DNA from: Flavobacterium plurextorum | GTDB lineage: Bacteria; Bacteroidota; Bacteroidia; Flavobacteriales; Flavobacteriaceae | Assembly: GCF_002217395.1 (NCBI RefSeq) | Contig: NZ_MUHD01000002.1 | Span: 96,374-160,373 of the forward strand | Reading direction: 5' to 3' | Length of the DNA stretch: 64,000 nucleotides | Part shown: positions 9,383 to 18,485 of the stretch, piece by piece | How the letters are laid out: the number at the start of each line of letters is the position of its first letter | Numbering within the stretch: position 1 is the first letter of the stretch | Translations under genes and position numbers: made by a program | The notes under the pieces: generated by a model | Database searches by the model: none | What the model was told of the DNA's origin: nothing | What the model saw: only the letters and a program-made list of their open reading frames with translations

Positions 9383-9550
9383 ATAAATATTATTTTCACT
9401 TGCCGTACTGCAAGTTGTTATTAGAAAGTAGATTGCTGTTTTTGCTTTATTTATAAGGAAATAAAAACTGGATTCTTTTCACAACAAATACCAGATGTGT
9501 GTTAAACGAAGTTTTTAGAAACTAAAGAATAACCTCAACAATAGAAGAAA

Positions 9551-9594
9551 TCCTTAATTCTTATTCTTTTCTTAAAAAAAATAAGAATTAAGGA
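9551..9594. terminator. AT-rich hairpin after the Hpt gene
   Basis: TCCTTAATTCTTATT (9551-9565) and AATAAGAATTAAGGA (9580-9594) are perfect 15-bp complements, 10 bases past the Hpt stop. Stem is AT-rich, so termination is likely but not certain. Confidence 0.6.
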
Positions 9595-9604
9595 AGTTTA
9601 AACC

Positions 9605-9949
9605 TTACAAATCAAAATCTTTCTTGATTTCTTTGATTGCATCTTTAACTTGTACTTTTATACTTTTAAAAGTCTCTATAATATCTTTTTTCTTCCCCTC
9701 GGCTTTTGTCCAAGCTTCTACTTGCAGAATCTCTTCAAAAGCAACATTTAACCCCATTAAATCTAATGTAGGCTTTATTTTATGAGCATAAGAATAGGCA
9801 TATTTGTGATCCTTTTTCTTAATTCCTTCTTTAATCTGTTTTAAATCTTCAGGGACTTCTGTAACAAATAAATTAAGAATTTCGTTTACAAATTCAGGAT
9901 CGTTATCTGAAAGCGCGTACACTTTCGAAAGGTTATACTTTAAGGCCAT
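9605..9949 (-). CDS. Stand-alone histidine phosphotransfer (Hpt) protein
   Basis: 114 aa, all helical in character. The phospho-acceptor motif is YSYAHKIKPTLDLMG with His56 as the site. Hpt proteins carry phosphate between hybrid histidine kinases and response regulators. No kinase or receiver gene is adjacent, so partners are encoded elsewhere. The start overlaps the stop of the FAH gene (TAATG), so they are translationally coupled although the functions look unrelated. A 15-bp hairpin follows. Confidence 0.85.
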   Translation of the reverse strand: MALKYNLSKVYALSDNDPEFVNEILNLFVTEVPEDLKQIKEGIKKKDHKYAYSYAHKIKPTLDLMGLNVAFEEILQVEAWTKAEGKKKDIIETFKSIKVQVKDAIKEIKKDFDL

Positions 9950-10560
9950 TATTTTACTTGTATTCTAAATAATTTTTTATCTTCTAAAAAGCCTTCTAAA
10001 ATATCATTAGGCTTAACCGATGCAACACCCGCAGGCGTCCCAGTAAAAATAATATCTCCAATTTTTAAGGTGAAAAATTGTGATACGTACGAAATCAGTT
10101 CATCAATTTTCCAAAGCATAAAGCTTGTATTTCCTTTTTGAACGGTTTCATTATTATTCTTGAGTTCAAACGTAAGATTTTCTAACGAAACAAAATCACT
10201 TTTAGGCAAAAAATCACCAATTACCGCAGACCCGTCAAAAGCTTTTGCTTTTTCCCAAGGCAATCCTTTTGCTTTTAATTTATCTTGTAAATCTCTGGCT
10301 GTAAAATCAATACCTACACTAATCTCTTCGTAATATTTGTTCGCAAACTTTGGCTCAATATATTTTCCAACTTTATTAATCTTCACAATTACTTCTAATT
10401 CGTGATGAACTTCTTCAGAAAATTCTGGAATTACAAACGGATGCTGTTTCAATAAAACTGCCGAGTCTGGTTTCATAAAAACCACAGGCTCATCTGGTCG
10501 TTCATTTTTTAACTCCTCAATATGATTGGTATAATTTCTACCGATACAAATAATCTTCAT
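9949..10560 (-). CDS. Fumarylacetoacetate hydrolase family protein (FAHD1-like)
   Basis: 203 aa, a single FAH domain. Motifs are FMKPDSAVL, HHELEVIV (metal ligand glutamate), GIDFTARDLQ and TGTPAGVA near the C-terminus. Short FAHD1-type proteins act as acylpyruvate hydrolases or oxaloacetate tautomerase/decarboxylase with Mg2+. Exact substrate unknown. It lies between an exonuclease gene and the Hpt gene on the same strand. Confidence 0.88.
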   Translation of the reverse strand: MKIICIGRNYTNHIEELKNERPDEPVVFMKPDSAVLLKQHPFVIPEFSEEVHHELEVIVKINKVGKYIEPKFANKYYEEISVGIDFTARDLQDKLKAKGLPWEKAKAFDGSAVIGDFLPKSDFVSLENLTFELKNNNETVQKGNTSFMLWKIDELISYVSQFFTLKIGDIIFTGTPAGVASVKPNDILEGFLEDKKLFRIQVK

Positions 10561-10572
10561 CTTTTAAAGGTG

Positions 10573-10640
10573 CTGAGATCCTGAAGCACTAAGACACTAA
10601 GAAGTTCGACTCTTAGAATCTTGGCGTCTTAGAACCTTAT
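10573..10640. repeat. Inverted pair of 8-bp-period arrays (NNNCTAAG family)
   Basis: CTGAG, CTGAA, CTAAG and CTAAG start at 10573, 10581, 10589 and 10597. The complement CTTAG, CTTGG, CTTAG and CTTA starts at 10612, 10620, 10628 and 10636. Spacing is exactly 8 in both arms. The array reaches into the stop codon of the exonuclease gene. Other copies: 24865-24893 and 43198-43226. Confidence 0.7.
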
Positions 10641-11407
10641 TTCGTATTTAGTTTTCTTAATTTAATTGCTGTTAAAACTTTTTTGGTATACAAAGGAAAG
10701 TCTGCATTTTGAATCCAGCTGAAGTAACCTGGCTCTGATTCCAGCACTTTCTCTACTTTTGCTCCTTTATGTTTTCCGAAAGTAAAAATCTCTTCATTGT
10801 CTTTATCAAAAGCAATCATTCCCGCAAAGTCTGCTATTTTTTTTCGGGTTGTAAATTCAGACAATGATTTCATATCATTCTCTAATTCTGGATAACGATC
10901 TAATTGTGCTTTTAAAATTTCGTAAGTTGCCATTGTATCTGCTTCTGCAGAATGGGCATTTTCAAGACTTTTTCCACAATAAAACTTCAAAGCCGCGCTT
11001 AATGTACGCTCTTCCATTTTATGAAAAATAGTCTGAACATCTACCGAAACTTTATTTTTCATATCAAAATCAACTCCTGCACGAAGCAATTCTTCCGCTA
11101 ATAATGGAATATCAAAACGATCTGAATTAAAACCTCCCAAATCACTGTCTTTAATCATATTGTAAACCTGCGGTGCTAACTCTGTAAAAGTTGGCTCATT
11201 TGCCACTTTCTCATCAGTTATACCATGCACAGCAGTTGTTTGCGGCGGAATTGGAATAGTAGGATTAACTAACCAAGTTTTACTTTCTTTATTTCCGTTT
11301 GGAAAAACTTTGAATATCGAAATTTCTACAATTCGATCTTTACCAATATCAATTCCAGTAGTTTCTAGATCAAAAAAACAAATTGGTTTGTTAAGCTTTA
11401 ATTCCAT
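10637..11407 (-). CDS. DEDDh 3'-5' exonuclease (DNA polymerase III epsilon-like)
   Basis: 256 aa. Exo I is FFDLETTG with Asp13 and Glu15; Exo II is GGFNSDRFDIPLL with Asp99; Exo III is AHSAEADTM with His152 and Asp157, so all five DEDDh residues are present. The C-terminal 70 residues (FGKHKGAKVEKV, FSWIQNADFP) form the small DUF3820-like extension common in Bacteroidetes relatives. It may proofread or trim DNA or RNA ends; it is not proven to be the replicase subunit. First gene of the exo-FAH-Hpt series. Confidence 0.88.
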   Translation of the reverse strand: MELKLNKPICFFDLETTGIDIGKDRIVEISIFKVFPNGNKESKTWLVNPTIPIPPQTTAVHGITDEKVANEPTFTELAPQVYNMIKDSDLGGFNSDRFDIPLLAEELLRAGVDFDMKNKVSVDVQTIFHKMEERTLSAALKFYCGKSLENAHSAEADTMATYEILKAQLDRYPELENDMKSLSEFTTRKKIADFAGMIAFDKDNEEIFTFGKHKGAKVEKVLESEPGYFSWIQNADFPLYTKKVLTAIKLRKLNTK

Positions 11408-11570
11408 TTTTAAATTTTATAAGTTTACAAATGTAATTTTTAAAGCGGAATTTCCTTTGCAAATTTTTATTTTTTTCCCCTAAATAAGTCCCTTTTTTAC
11501 ATTTTAACATCAAAATTTAGCAGCGAACAATTTCTTCTTAATCATATCTTCTTATTTTCCTACAAACAAA

Positions 11571-11598
11571 AAACCCGGAAAAACTAATTTCCGGGTTT
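11571..11598 (-). terminator. Terminator of the E2 gene
   Basis: AAACCCGGAAA and TTTCCGGGTTT form an 11-bp stem with a 6-base loop, 20 bases after the stop codon. On the minus strand the stem ends in a run with T residues. Confidence 0.88.
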
Positions 11599-11617
11599 GT
11601 ATCTAAATATCGATCGA

Positions 11618-12925
11618 TTAAAAATCGCGATCTACATCAAAAGCTTCTAAATACTCTGCTACTCTTTTTACAAAACTTCCTCCCAAAGCTCCATCAACAA
11701 CTCTATGATCGTAAGAGTGAGACAAGAACATTTTTTGGCGGATTCCGATAAAATCACCTTCTGGTGTTTCGATAACTGCAGGTACTTTACGAATCGCTCC
11801 AAGAGCTAAAATACCAACTTGAGGCTGATTGATAATTGGCGTTCCAAAAACACTTCCAAATGTTCCAACATTCGTTACTGTATAAGTTCCACCTTGTGTA
11901 TCGTCTGGTTTTAATTTTCCTGCTTTTGCACGGTTTCCTAAATCGTTGACAGCTTTTGCCATTCCAACAAGGTTTAACTGATCTGCATTTTTAATTACAG
12001 GCACAATTAGATTTCCGTTTGGCAATGCGGCTGCCATTCCTAAATTAATATTTTTCTTTTTGATGATATAATCTCCATCAACAGAAATATTCATTCCTGG
12101 GAAATCTTTTAATGCTTTCGCAACTGCTTCCATCATAATTGGCGTAAAAGTAAGCTTCTCTCCTTCTCTTTTTTCAAAAGCAGTTTTAACTCTTTCTCTC
12201 CATTTTACGATGTTTGTAACGTCAACTTCAATAAACGACTGTACGTGTGCGGAAGTTTGAACTGAAGCAACCATATATCCTGAAATCAGTTTACGCATTC
12301 TGTCCATCTCGATGATTTCATCACCTCCATTAACAGAAACTGGAACTGCCTGCTGACTTTTTTGAACTATTGGCTCTGCAGCTTTTGGTGCAGCTGCAGT
12401 TTGCGGAGCAGCAACGCCTGATTTTCTATTTTCTATAAACTTTAGAATATCTTCTTTTGTTACACGTCCATCTTTTCCCGAACCTGCAATATTGTTCAAC
12501 TCAGCGACAGAAACACCTTCTTCTTTTGCAATATTTTTTACTAAAGGAGAAAAGAATTTATCTGATCCTGAAAAATCTTGCGGTACAGAAACTGCTTCTT
12601 TAACCGTTTCTATTGTTTTTTCAATTTCTACTGCTTCTACAGGAACTACAGTTTCTTCAACAGCTTGCGCAGCTGGAGCATCACCTTCTGTTTCAATAAT
12701 AGCAATGGTTTGTCCTACTTGAACTAAATCGTCTTTACCAAACAATAGTTCAATTAAAACTCCTGACACTTCGCTTGGCACTTCGCTGTCAACCTTATCA
12801 GTTGCAATCTCTAGTACAGCTTCATCAGCTTCAATTCTGTCTCCAACTTCTTTCAACCAGTTTGTAATGGTTGCTTCAGCGACACTTTCTCCCATTTTTG
12901 GAAGTTTTAATTCAAATCTTGCCAT
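11618..12925 (-). CDS. 2-oxo acid dehydrogenase complex E2 (dihydrolipoamide acyltransferase)
   Basis: 435 aa with the full E2 layout: lipoyl domain 1-77 with Lys44 in ATDKVDSEVP as lipoylation site, Ala/Pro-rich linker, peripheral subunit-binding domain at about 128-168 (VTKEDILKFIENR), and the catalytic domain ending with SHSYDHRVVDG, where His407 and Asp411 are the transferase residues. The single lipoyl domain and domain order fit a branched-chain or 2-oxoglutarate E2 rather than the pyruvate one. E1 and E3 are not in the window, so exact substrate is open. Confidence 0.92.
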   Translation of the reverse strand: MARFELKLPKMGESVAEATITNWLKEVGDRIEADEAVLEIATDKVDSEVPSEVSGVLIELLFGKDDLVQVGQTIAIIETEGDAPAAQAVEETVVPVEAVEIEKTIETVKEAVSVPQDFSGSDKFFSPLVKNIAKEEGVSVAELNNIAGSGKDGRVTKEDILKFIENRKSGVAAPQTAAAPKAAEPIVQKSQQAVPVSVNGGDEIIEMDRMRKLISGYMVASVQTSAHVQSFIEVDVTNIVKWRERVKTAFEKREGEKLTFTPIMMEAVAKALKDFPGMNISVDGDYIIKKKNINLGMAAALPNGNLIVPVIKNADQLNLVGMAKAVNDLGNRAKAGKLKPDDTQGGTYTVTNVGTFGSVFGTPIINQPQVGILALGAIRKVPAVIETPEGDFIGIRQKMFLSHSYDHRVVDGALGGSFVKRVAEYLEAFDVDRDF

Positions 12926-13009
12926 ATTGTTATCCTCAAGGGTGATTTTGATTATCAGATTGCGAAATTACTGAATATTTTAAACATAAATTACATTTAA
13001 TATAATTTT

Positions 13010-14173
13010 TTACTCAATTTCCACAATTTGACCCATGTCATTTCGCGAATCGCTTCCAATTATAAAATTTGTATTTTTAGGGAAAATCTTAAAAGTAATG
13101 TTCTTATCTTTAAGAGTTTCTATGATTTTGATACATTTTTTGAATGAAACATACTGATTATCCAAAATAATCTCAACTCTTTTACCCTTAAAAATCAGGG
13201 ACGAATTTACCATTTTTTCTTTTTTTAAATCGAAAAACTGCACTTTATTTTTTAAAATAGAAGGTAATTTTTCAGACAAAATTTGATTTGAGGAGCAAAA
13301 AATAAAACTTTTCGGCGATGGTTTTACTTTTATTTTCCCTTGAAACATTTTGAAAAATGAAAAAGCAAAACTTCCTATTTGAATAAAAAATGTAAAAAAC
13401 CAAGATTTCTTAAAGTGCTTTTGATAAAAATAATTCATCGCTTCTTGAAAACGCTTCAAATATTTTTCATCCTTTACTGTACTTTCTCCTTTATAATGCA
13501 AAACAGTGGTTTCATGAAAATAATAATTTGATTTTTGAATCAAAAGTGCACGATAAGACAAGTCAATATCATCTGCATACATAAAGCAATTTTCATCGAA
13601 ACCCTTAAGTTCAAGGTAAAGATCTCGTTTCATAAACATAAAAGCACCCACCAAAATCTCAACTTTTCCGCTTTGATCTTTATTTAAATGCTGCGCATAA
13701 TAACGGTTAAATATGCTTGTTTTTGGAAATACTTTATACAAACCAAAAATCTTTGTAAAAGCAACCCAAGGAGTTGGAATACCACGTTTACTTTCTGGCA
13801 GAAAACTTCCCGTGCCATCAATTAATTTACAGCCTATTATTCCTAAATCTTTTTTTTCTTCGGCGAAAGCCAAAATTTTAGTAAATGTGTCTTCTGCAAC
13901 AACTGTATCTGGATTTAAAATACAAATGTATTTTCCAGCTGCATATTGAACTCCAATATTATTGCCTTTTGGAAAACCAAAATTGCGATTGTTCTGAATT
14001 AATCTAACGTTAGGAAATTTATTTTTCATCATCAAACAACTATCGTCAGATGAATTATTATCTACTACAATAATTTCGGCATCAAGTGTTAAAAGTGCTT
14101 CTTGAACACTCAAGACGCATTGTTCGAGAAAGTAACGCACATTATAATTAAGTATAACAACCGATAATTGCAT
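13010..14173 (-). CDS. Family 2 glycosyltransferase
   Basis: 387 aa. The GT-A start LSVVILNYNVRYFLEQC, the VVDNNSSDDS loop and ILNPDTVV (85-92, DxD-like position) identify GT2, most similar in style to rhamnosyl/WbbL-type transferases. One hydrophobic stretch near 257-275 suggests inner membrane contact; the remaining 110 residues are basic and not recognised. It probably adds a sugar to a cell-surface glycan or lipid-linked precursor. It is downstream of a BamA/TamA-like gene on the same strand, 31 bp away. Confidence 0.88.
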   Translation of the reverse strand: MQLSVVILNYNVRYFLEQCVLSVQEALLTLDAEIIVVDNNSSDDSCLMMKNKFPNVRLIQNNRNFGFPKGNNIGVQYAAGKYICILNPDTVVAEDTFTKILAFAEEKKDLGIIGCKLIDGTGSFLPESKRGIPTPWVAFTKIFGLYKVFPKTSIFNRYYAQHLNKDQSGKVEILVGAFMFMKRDLYLELKGFDENCFMYADDIDLSYRALLIQKSNYYFHETTVLHYKGESTVKDEKYLKRFQEAMNYFYQKHFKKSWFFTFFIQIGSFAFSFFKMFQGKIKVKPSPKSFIFCSSNQILSEKLPSILKNKVQFFDLKKEKMVNSSLIFKGKRVEIILDNQYVSFKKCIKIIETLKDKNITFKIFPKNTNFIIGSDSRNDMGQIVEIE

Positions 14174-14204
14174 GAAATTTTAAGTAATTTGATTTTTGGG
14201 GAAG

Positions 14205-15386
14205 TTAGAAATTTTCGGTCAAACCTAATCGCAGCGACCAATCGTTTTTACTAACTCCAAAATCCAGCACCAAATTACTATTATTCTGTTTATTCCATTT
14301 GATACGTAATCCTGTTCCAACAGCCGGATTCCATTTACTAAACTGATAGGTGTCTAGTTTTGAAACTGAGGAAATATTGGTAAAAAATACGGCGCCCCAA
14401 AAACCATTTTTTGAAATATCAGTTCGATATTCGGTTTCAAAATAAATAAGCGCATTACTTCTAAATCTATTTCTAGTAAAACCGCGACCCGTTTTCCCAT
14501 CTCGATCCCAGCCAATACTTGGCAGATCAAGATAATGCGGTTTCCCTCCAAAAGTCGACCAATAAAAAGCTCTGTACGCCAGAACTCGATGTTTGTGTTT
14601 GTTAAACGAATGATATTTTCTGGCATCAAAATAAATAGAATTCCATTTTTTACCATCAACTCCACTTGTATTCATTCTGTAATCTGCCTCAACATACAAG
14701 CCTTGTTCCGGATTTACATTGTTTTCTCTGGAGTCATACAAACCTTGAACCGCAAATCCTAACGAAGTTTCATCTGTAAAATCGCCGTTCATATATTTAG
14801 AATAATCCGTTTCTTCATCTATATAGGAATCCTCAGAAATATTTTGATAATTATCAAACAACACACCTAATCCCATTCTGAAATTACCAATAACTTTTCG
14901 GGTTACAAACTGATAAAACCTCCACTGCTGATAATCTAAGGTCGACATTTTATCTTCGGTATTATGCCCGCCCAAACCATAAGTATCTTGCGGATAAATC
15001 ATATAACGATAATCTCCAATAAAATTCCACTTATTATCTGCCGTATAAATATAAGACTGCACTGGAAAGACGTACTGTTTGGTGAAACTAAAATAAGGAG
15101 AAAAGGTAATTTGAGACATTCGTGTTGTTTTGCTGTCTCCTAAATAAAATGTGGTTAAAAATGACACTACTAATCCGGCACTTTTATTAGCATCTATAGG
15201 AACTGGAAGCAAAGAAAAAGCTACTTTTTTTTCTGATTTTATTCGAATAGAATCGTTTTTATGAAAAAGCTTATACAATACATCTAAAATGTCTTTCTGA
15301 TTATTCGAAATGGAATCATTTTGCGCGTAACAAAATGACATCCCAAAAAAGAAAAATAAAACAAGTACTGATTTTGCTTTTTTCAT
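14205..15386 (-). CDS. BamA/TamA family outer membrane barrel without POTRA domains
   Basis: 393 aa. A signal peptide ends at SFCYAQ. There is no POTRA region; after about 60 residues the protein goes straight into alternating barrel strands, with LGFAVQGLYDSRENNVNPEQGLY and a glycine-rich GWDRDGKTGRGFTRNRF, which resembles Omp85 barrels. The last strand ends in F, as expected for outer membrane proteins. In Bacteroidetes such short Omp85-like proteins are common, with unknown roles. Linked to a glycosyltransferase gene. Confidence 0.75.
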   Translation of the reverse strand: MKKAKSVLVLFFFFGMSFCYAQNDSISNNQKDILDVLYKLFHKNDSIRIKSEKKVAFSLLPVPIDANKSAGLVVSFLTTFYLGDSKTTRMSQITFSPYFSFTKQYVFPVQSYIYTADNKWNFIGDYRYMIYPQDTYGLGGHNTEDKMSTLDYQQWRFYQFVTRKVIGNFRMGLGVLFDNYQNISEDSYIDEETDYSKYMNGDFTDETSLGFAVQGLYDSRENNVNPEQGLYVEADYRMNTSGVDGKKWNSIYFDARKYHSFNKHKHRVLAYRAFYWSTFGGKPHYLDLPSIGWDRDGKTGRGFTRNRFRSNALIYFETEYRTDISKNGFWGAVFFTNISSVSKLDTYQFSKWNPAVGTGLRIKWNKQNNSNLVLDFGVSKNDWSLRLGLTENF

Positions 15387-15474
15387 TTCGTAAAGTTTTC
15401 GGAAACAACCTCTTACAAATTTAAAATTTTATTTAGAATAGGTAACTCTTTCAAAATAATAAAAAAGAAAATTA

Positions 15475-15482
15475 TATTTTTG
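15475..15482 (+). promoter_or_regulatory. Predicted -7 box TATTTTTG for the 15503 gene
   Basis: Fits TAnnTTTG, 20 bases before the ATG. No convincing -33 box. Confidence 0.45.
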
Positions 15483-15502
15483 ATGGTGAAACATCTTCAT
15501 TT

Positions 15503-16093
15503 ATGAAAAACAAACCGTCGATTATCCTGAACTATTTTCTTTTTTCTTTAATCTTACTGTTATCATACAGTTTTTCACCATTAACCGTTTTTTCGAGCTC
15601 AAACTTAGATCTTGTAAAAACTTCGACATGGTTTATTGCAGGTCCAACAAAAGAAACGCAGGAAACTATTAATAAAATCAGAAAAGAAAAGGGCATAATC
15701 AGAGTTACGGCAAAAGAAAATCCGACGGGTGAAATTGAACTGAATGTGATGATTTCAGAATCTAATTCGAATGATGGCGCTCCCACAAATTTATCCAAAA
15801 ACTCAAAATACGTTAGTATTACCTATAGGTCAAATGAATTGATAAAACTGCAAGCTCGTGAAGGAAATGAAGATGGCATTGGATGTGTACATGGCGGCTC
15901 ACACCCAAGAGTCGATCTTCCGATATCGGCTAAAGATTTTACAACAATAAAAATTCCGTGGACAGAATTCAAGCAAGATGGTCTTGCAAACGGAAAGGTT
16001 TTAAACATTCATAACCTTTGTAAATTCAATTTTGTAAACTACAATCCAACATCAAACGCAGTTTTAGAAATAAAATCTGTTCGTATTCATTAA
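15503..16093 (+). CDS. Secreted protein with carbohydrate-binding jelly-roll-like C-terminus
   Basis: 196 aa. A hydrophobic N-terminus (about 7-32) acts as signal or anchor. The C-terminal half has strand patterns KYVSITYRSNELIKLQ and FTTIKIPWTEFKQ followed by LEIKSVRIH, which resembles CBM11/CIA30 type galactose-binding folds. A GIGCVHGGSHPRVDLP loop carries Cys and His residues. No catalytic domain is present. It may bind a glycan at the surface; this rests on pattern only. Monocistronic, convergent with the acyltransferase gene. Confidence 0.5.
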   Translation: MKNKPSIILNYFLFSLILLLSYSFSPLTVFSSSNLDLVKTSTWFIAGPTKETQETINKIRKEKGIIRVTAKENPTGEIELNVMISESNSNDGAPTNLSKNSKYVSITYRSNELIKLQAREGNEDGIGCVHGGSHPRVDLPISAKDFTTIKIPWTEFKQDGLANGKVLNIHNLCKFNFVNYNPTSNAVLEIKSVRIH

Positions 16094-16128
16094 CCGTTTA
16101 TTACAAATAGAATCTCTTGTTTGACTTA

Positions 16129-17319
16129 CTATAAATGAAGCTGAATTTTATACTTATTACATACTTTCATAACAAAAAGCATAATTGTCGAAAATACAAG
16201 TGACCAAATTATTCCTGGAACTCCTACTCTAAAATAACCCGGAATAATATGAAATCCCAAAGCTTTGCAGAAATAGTAAATTACTCCGGGAAGAATGTAA
16301 ATCAATAAAGGATTTGCTGCGGCCGGCATAAAAAACGAACTCCATTTTGTTTGTTTCTTAACTTCCATTAACCAATACAAAAAGTAAAACAGGACGGTAC
16401 AAATTCCAGCAGAAAACATAGTCCAAGACGGAGTTCCTTTTATTTTTGAAATTCCAAAATAAGGGCGTAAAAAGTACCCAATTGCAAAAAACAAAATAGC
16501 AAAACCAATTACGGGCCAGTTTATTTTTTGCTGCGTTTTCCTGTCAAAAAACAATAACGAGATTATTACTCCTGCGCTCACTAAAGCAGCGTGCGTTAAA
16601 TGTCCGGCAATAAATTTAAACCAAGGCAAATTTGAAAGTGGAACATCGGCACTTAGATTTATTGAATTTGCAATTACACAAATAAACAAAAATGCGATCA
16701 TTGCCCATAATCGTCCTGAAACAAGCCAATAATAAATTACCGAAAATAGATACGCCCAGCCAATTAACCCTAGAATTCCCCACCATTTAGGTGTTATTCC
16801 AATTTCTCCAGTATCTTGTACATACAAAAAGTAAAGAATAACCAGAACGAGCATTCCGCCGTAATGAAGACTGTATTTTAACCAAACTGGAAAATCTTTA
16901 GGATATTTATTCCAAATAGGAATTGGCATTGCGTAGGCCAAAAGTGCCCAAAGCACTGGAGAAATAATCATTTTTGAAGCATCAAAACCATATTCGGCAT
17001 TAACCATAAAAACGCCAATAATGATTAAAGCCAAAGCTCTTTTTAAAGTGTGAATCCAAATTACTTTAGGACTATCTCCTTTTAGCAATCTTGCATTGAA
17101 AGCAAATGGAATTGACATGCCGACAATAAACAAAAAGGCAGGAAAAACTACATCAACAAAAGTCATCGCATCGGCATCTGCAGGCATATGTCTAAGCCAT
17201 TGCGGAACTTCTTTTATACTAGCCAATTCATTTACAAATATCATTACAAAAATGGTAATTCCGCGCAATGCATCTATCGATATAATCCTTTGATTGTATA
17301 AATTTTCTTTAATTTTCAT
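16129..17319 (-). CDS. HGSNAT/NagX-like membrane acyltransferase, second copy
   Basis: 396 aa from the ATG at 17319; the longer reading frame to 17346 adds nine residues without family similarity. The N-terminus RIISIDALRGITIFVM and FVDVVFPAFLFIVGMSIPF match the product at 2461-3732 and the DUF5009/HGSNAT family. His44 in LRHMPADA is near the catalytic histidine position, but the HASWNG-like context is not kept (HMPADA), so activity or substrate may differ. About ten membrane helices. Inner membrane acyl transfer to a sugar is the family expectation. Confidence 0.78.
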   Translation of the reverse strand: MKIKENLYNQRIISIDALRGITIFVMIFVNELASIKEVPQWLRHMPADADAMTFVDVVFPAFLFIVGMSIPFAFNARLLKGDSPKVIWIHTLKRALALIIIGVFMVNAEYGFDASKMIISPVLWALLAYAMPIPIWNKYPKDFPVWLKYSLHYGGMLVLVILYFLYVQDTGEIGITPKWWGILGLIGWAYLFSVIYYWLVSGRLWAMIAFLFICVIANSINLSADVPLSNLPWFKFIAGHLTHAALVSAGVIISLLFFDRKTQQKINWPVIGFAILFFAIGYFLRPYFGISKIKGTPSWTMFSAGICTVLFYFLYWLMEVKKQTKWSSFFMPAAANPLLIYILPGVIYYFCKALGFHIIPGYFRVGVPGIIWSLVFSTIMLFVMKVCNKYKIQLHL

Positions 17320-17484
17320 AAAGCACTTTGTTTTTGGTACTAACAAATTTAAAATAATAGACGAAATCTCGTTTTATTTCTAAAAAATATTTCAAAAAGA
17401 ATCTACCTCGAAATAAAATCTAGAATTAACTGTAAAATCAAAATGCAACAAAAAAACCTTTTTTATGTTAATCTCTTAATAGTG

Positions 17485-17492
17485 TACTTTTG
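17485..17492 (+). promoter_or_regulatory. Predicted -7 box TACTTTTG for the 17517 gene
   Basis: Matches TAnnTTTG, 24 bases upstream of the ATG. Confidence 0.5.
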
Positions 17493-17516
17493 TTTTTTGT
17501 TAATGTCTATTTGTAG

Positions 17517-18485
17517 ATGAAAAAAGTAATTTTCTTTTTCTTTATAGTTTTCACCTCAGCTTATTCTCAGGTTTCTGGCTGTACAGATCCTCTTTCGAAA
17601 AATTACAATCCAAAAGCGACTCAAAATGACGGAAGCTGTCTTTATAAAAGCATAAAAGTAAAACCTGAATATTCAATTAAATTAAGCGACTCTGTTAAAG
17701 AAACTTCAGGACTAATTGCATTCGACAATTTATTATGGACACACAATGACGATCATGACAAAACGATCTACGGATTGGATTCTATTGGAAAAATTAGACG
17801 AAAAATTATTCTTGAGCACACTGTGAATAATGATTGGGAAGAAATATCACAAGACAGCACACATATTTATATTGGCGATTTTGGAAATAATGCAAAGGGA
17901 AATCGAACGGATTTAAAGATTCTAAAAATAAACAAAACAGCATTTTTGAATGAAAATCCAAGTGTTGAAATAATTTCATTTAAGTACTCTGATCAAACTG
18001 ATTTTTCTGCAAAGAAGCCAAACACAACCAATTTTGACTGCGAAGCTTTTATAGTTTCTAAAGACAGCATTTATCTGTTTACTAAACAATGGAAATCTTC
18101 ACAAACAAATATTTACGTTTTACCCAATCGCACAGGAAATCATATTGCACAATTTAAAAGCACAATTAACACAAAAGGTTTAGTTACAGGTGCCGTTTTT
18201 CTTGAAAACAAAAAAACAATTGTGTTATGCGGTTACTCAAAAACAGGAAAGTCTTTTCTGCATTTATTATATGATTTTAAAAATGGAGATTTTTTATCAG
18301 GAAATAAACGTCGAATAAGTCTAAAACTCCCTTTTCATCAAATTGAAGGAATTGCGACAAAAGACGGACTTCATTATTTTATTACAAATGAATCTTTGAT
18401 TCGCAAACCAATCTTAAACAATCCTCAGCAAATGCATTATTTAAATTTGAGTTCAGTATTAAGCCAATATTTTAATCAGCCGTAA
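17517..18485 (+). CDS. Secreted beta-propeller-like protein with GCTDP...DGSC cap
   Basis: 322 aa. Signal peptide ends near SAYSQ. The mature protein begins with GCTDPLSKNYNPKA then NDGSC, a short disulfide-bounded motif often repeated in secreted Bacteroidetes proteins. The rest is made of repeated strands with SGLIAFDNLLWTHNDD, NDWEEISQD and YIGDFGNN, similar to SdiA-regulated/propeller proteins that sense or bind unknown ligands. No T9SS C-terminal domain. The last 14 bases overlap the convergent DUF4386 gene. Function unknown. Confidence 0.6.
   Translation: MKKVIFFFFIVFTSAYSQVSGCTDPLSKNYNPKATQNDGSCLYKSIKVKPEYSIKLSDSVKETSGLIAFDNLLWTHNDDHDKTIYGLDSIGKIRRKIILEHTVNNDWEEISQDSTHIYIGDFGNNAKGNRTDLKILKINKTAFLNENPSVEIISFKYSDQTDFSAKKPNTTNFDCEAFIVSKDSIYLFTKQWKSSQTNIYVLPNRTGNHIAQFKSTINTKGLVTGAVFLENKKTIVLCGYSKTGKSFLHLLYDFKNGDFLSGNKRRISLKLPFHQIEGIATKDGLHYFITNESLIRKPILNNPQQMHYLNLSSVLSQYFNQP

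Noticed and set aside
17517..18485. Type IX secretion cargo
   Set aside because: The protein lacks the C-terminal sorting domain; the GCTDP motif alone is not enough.
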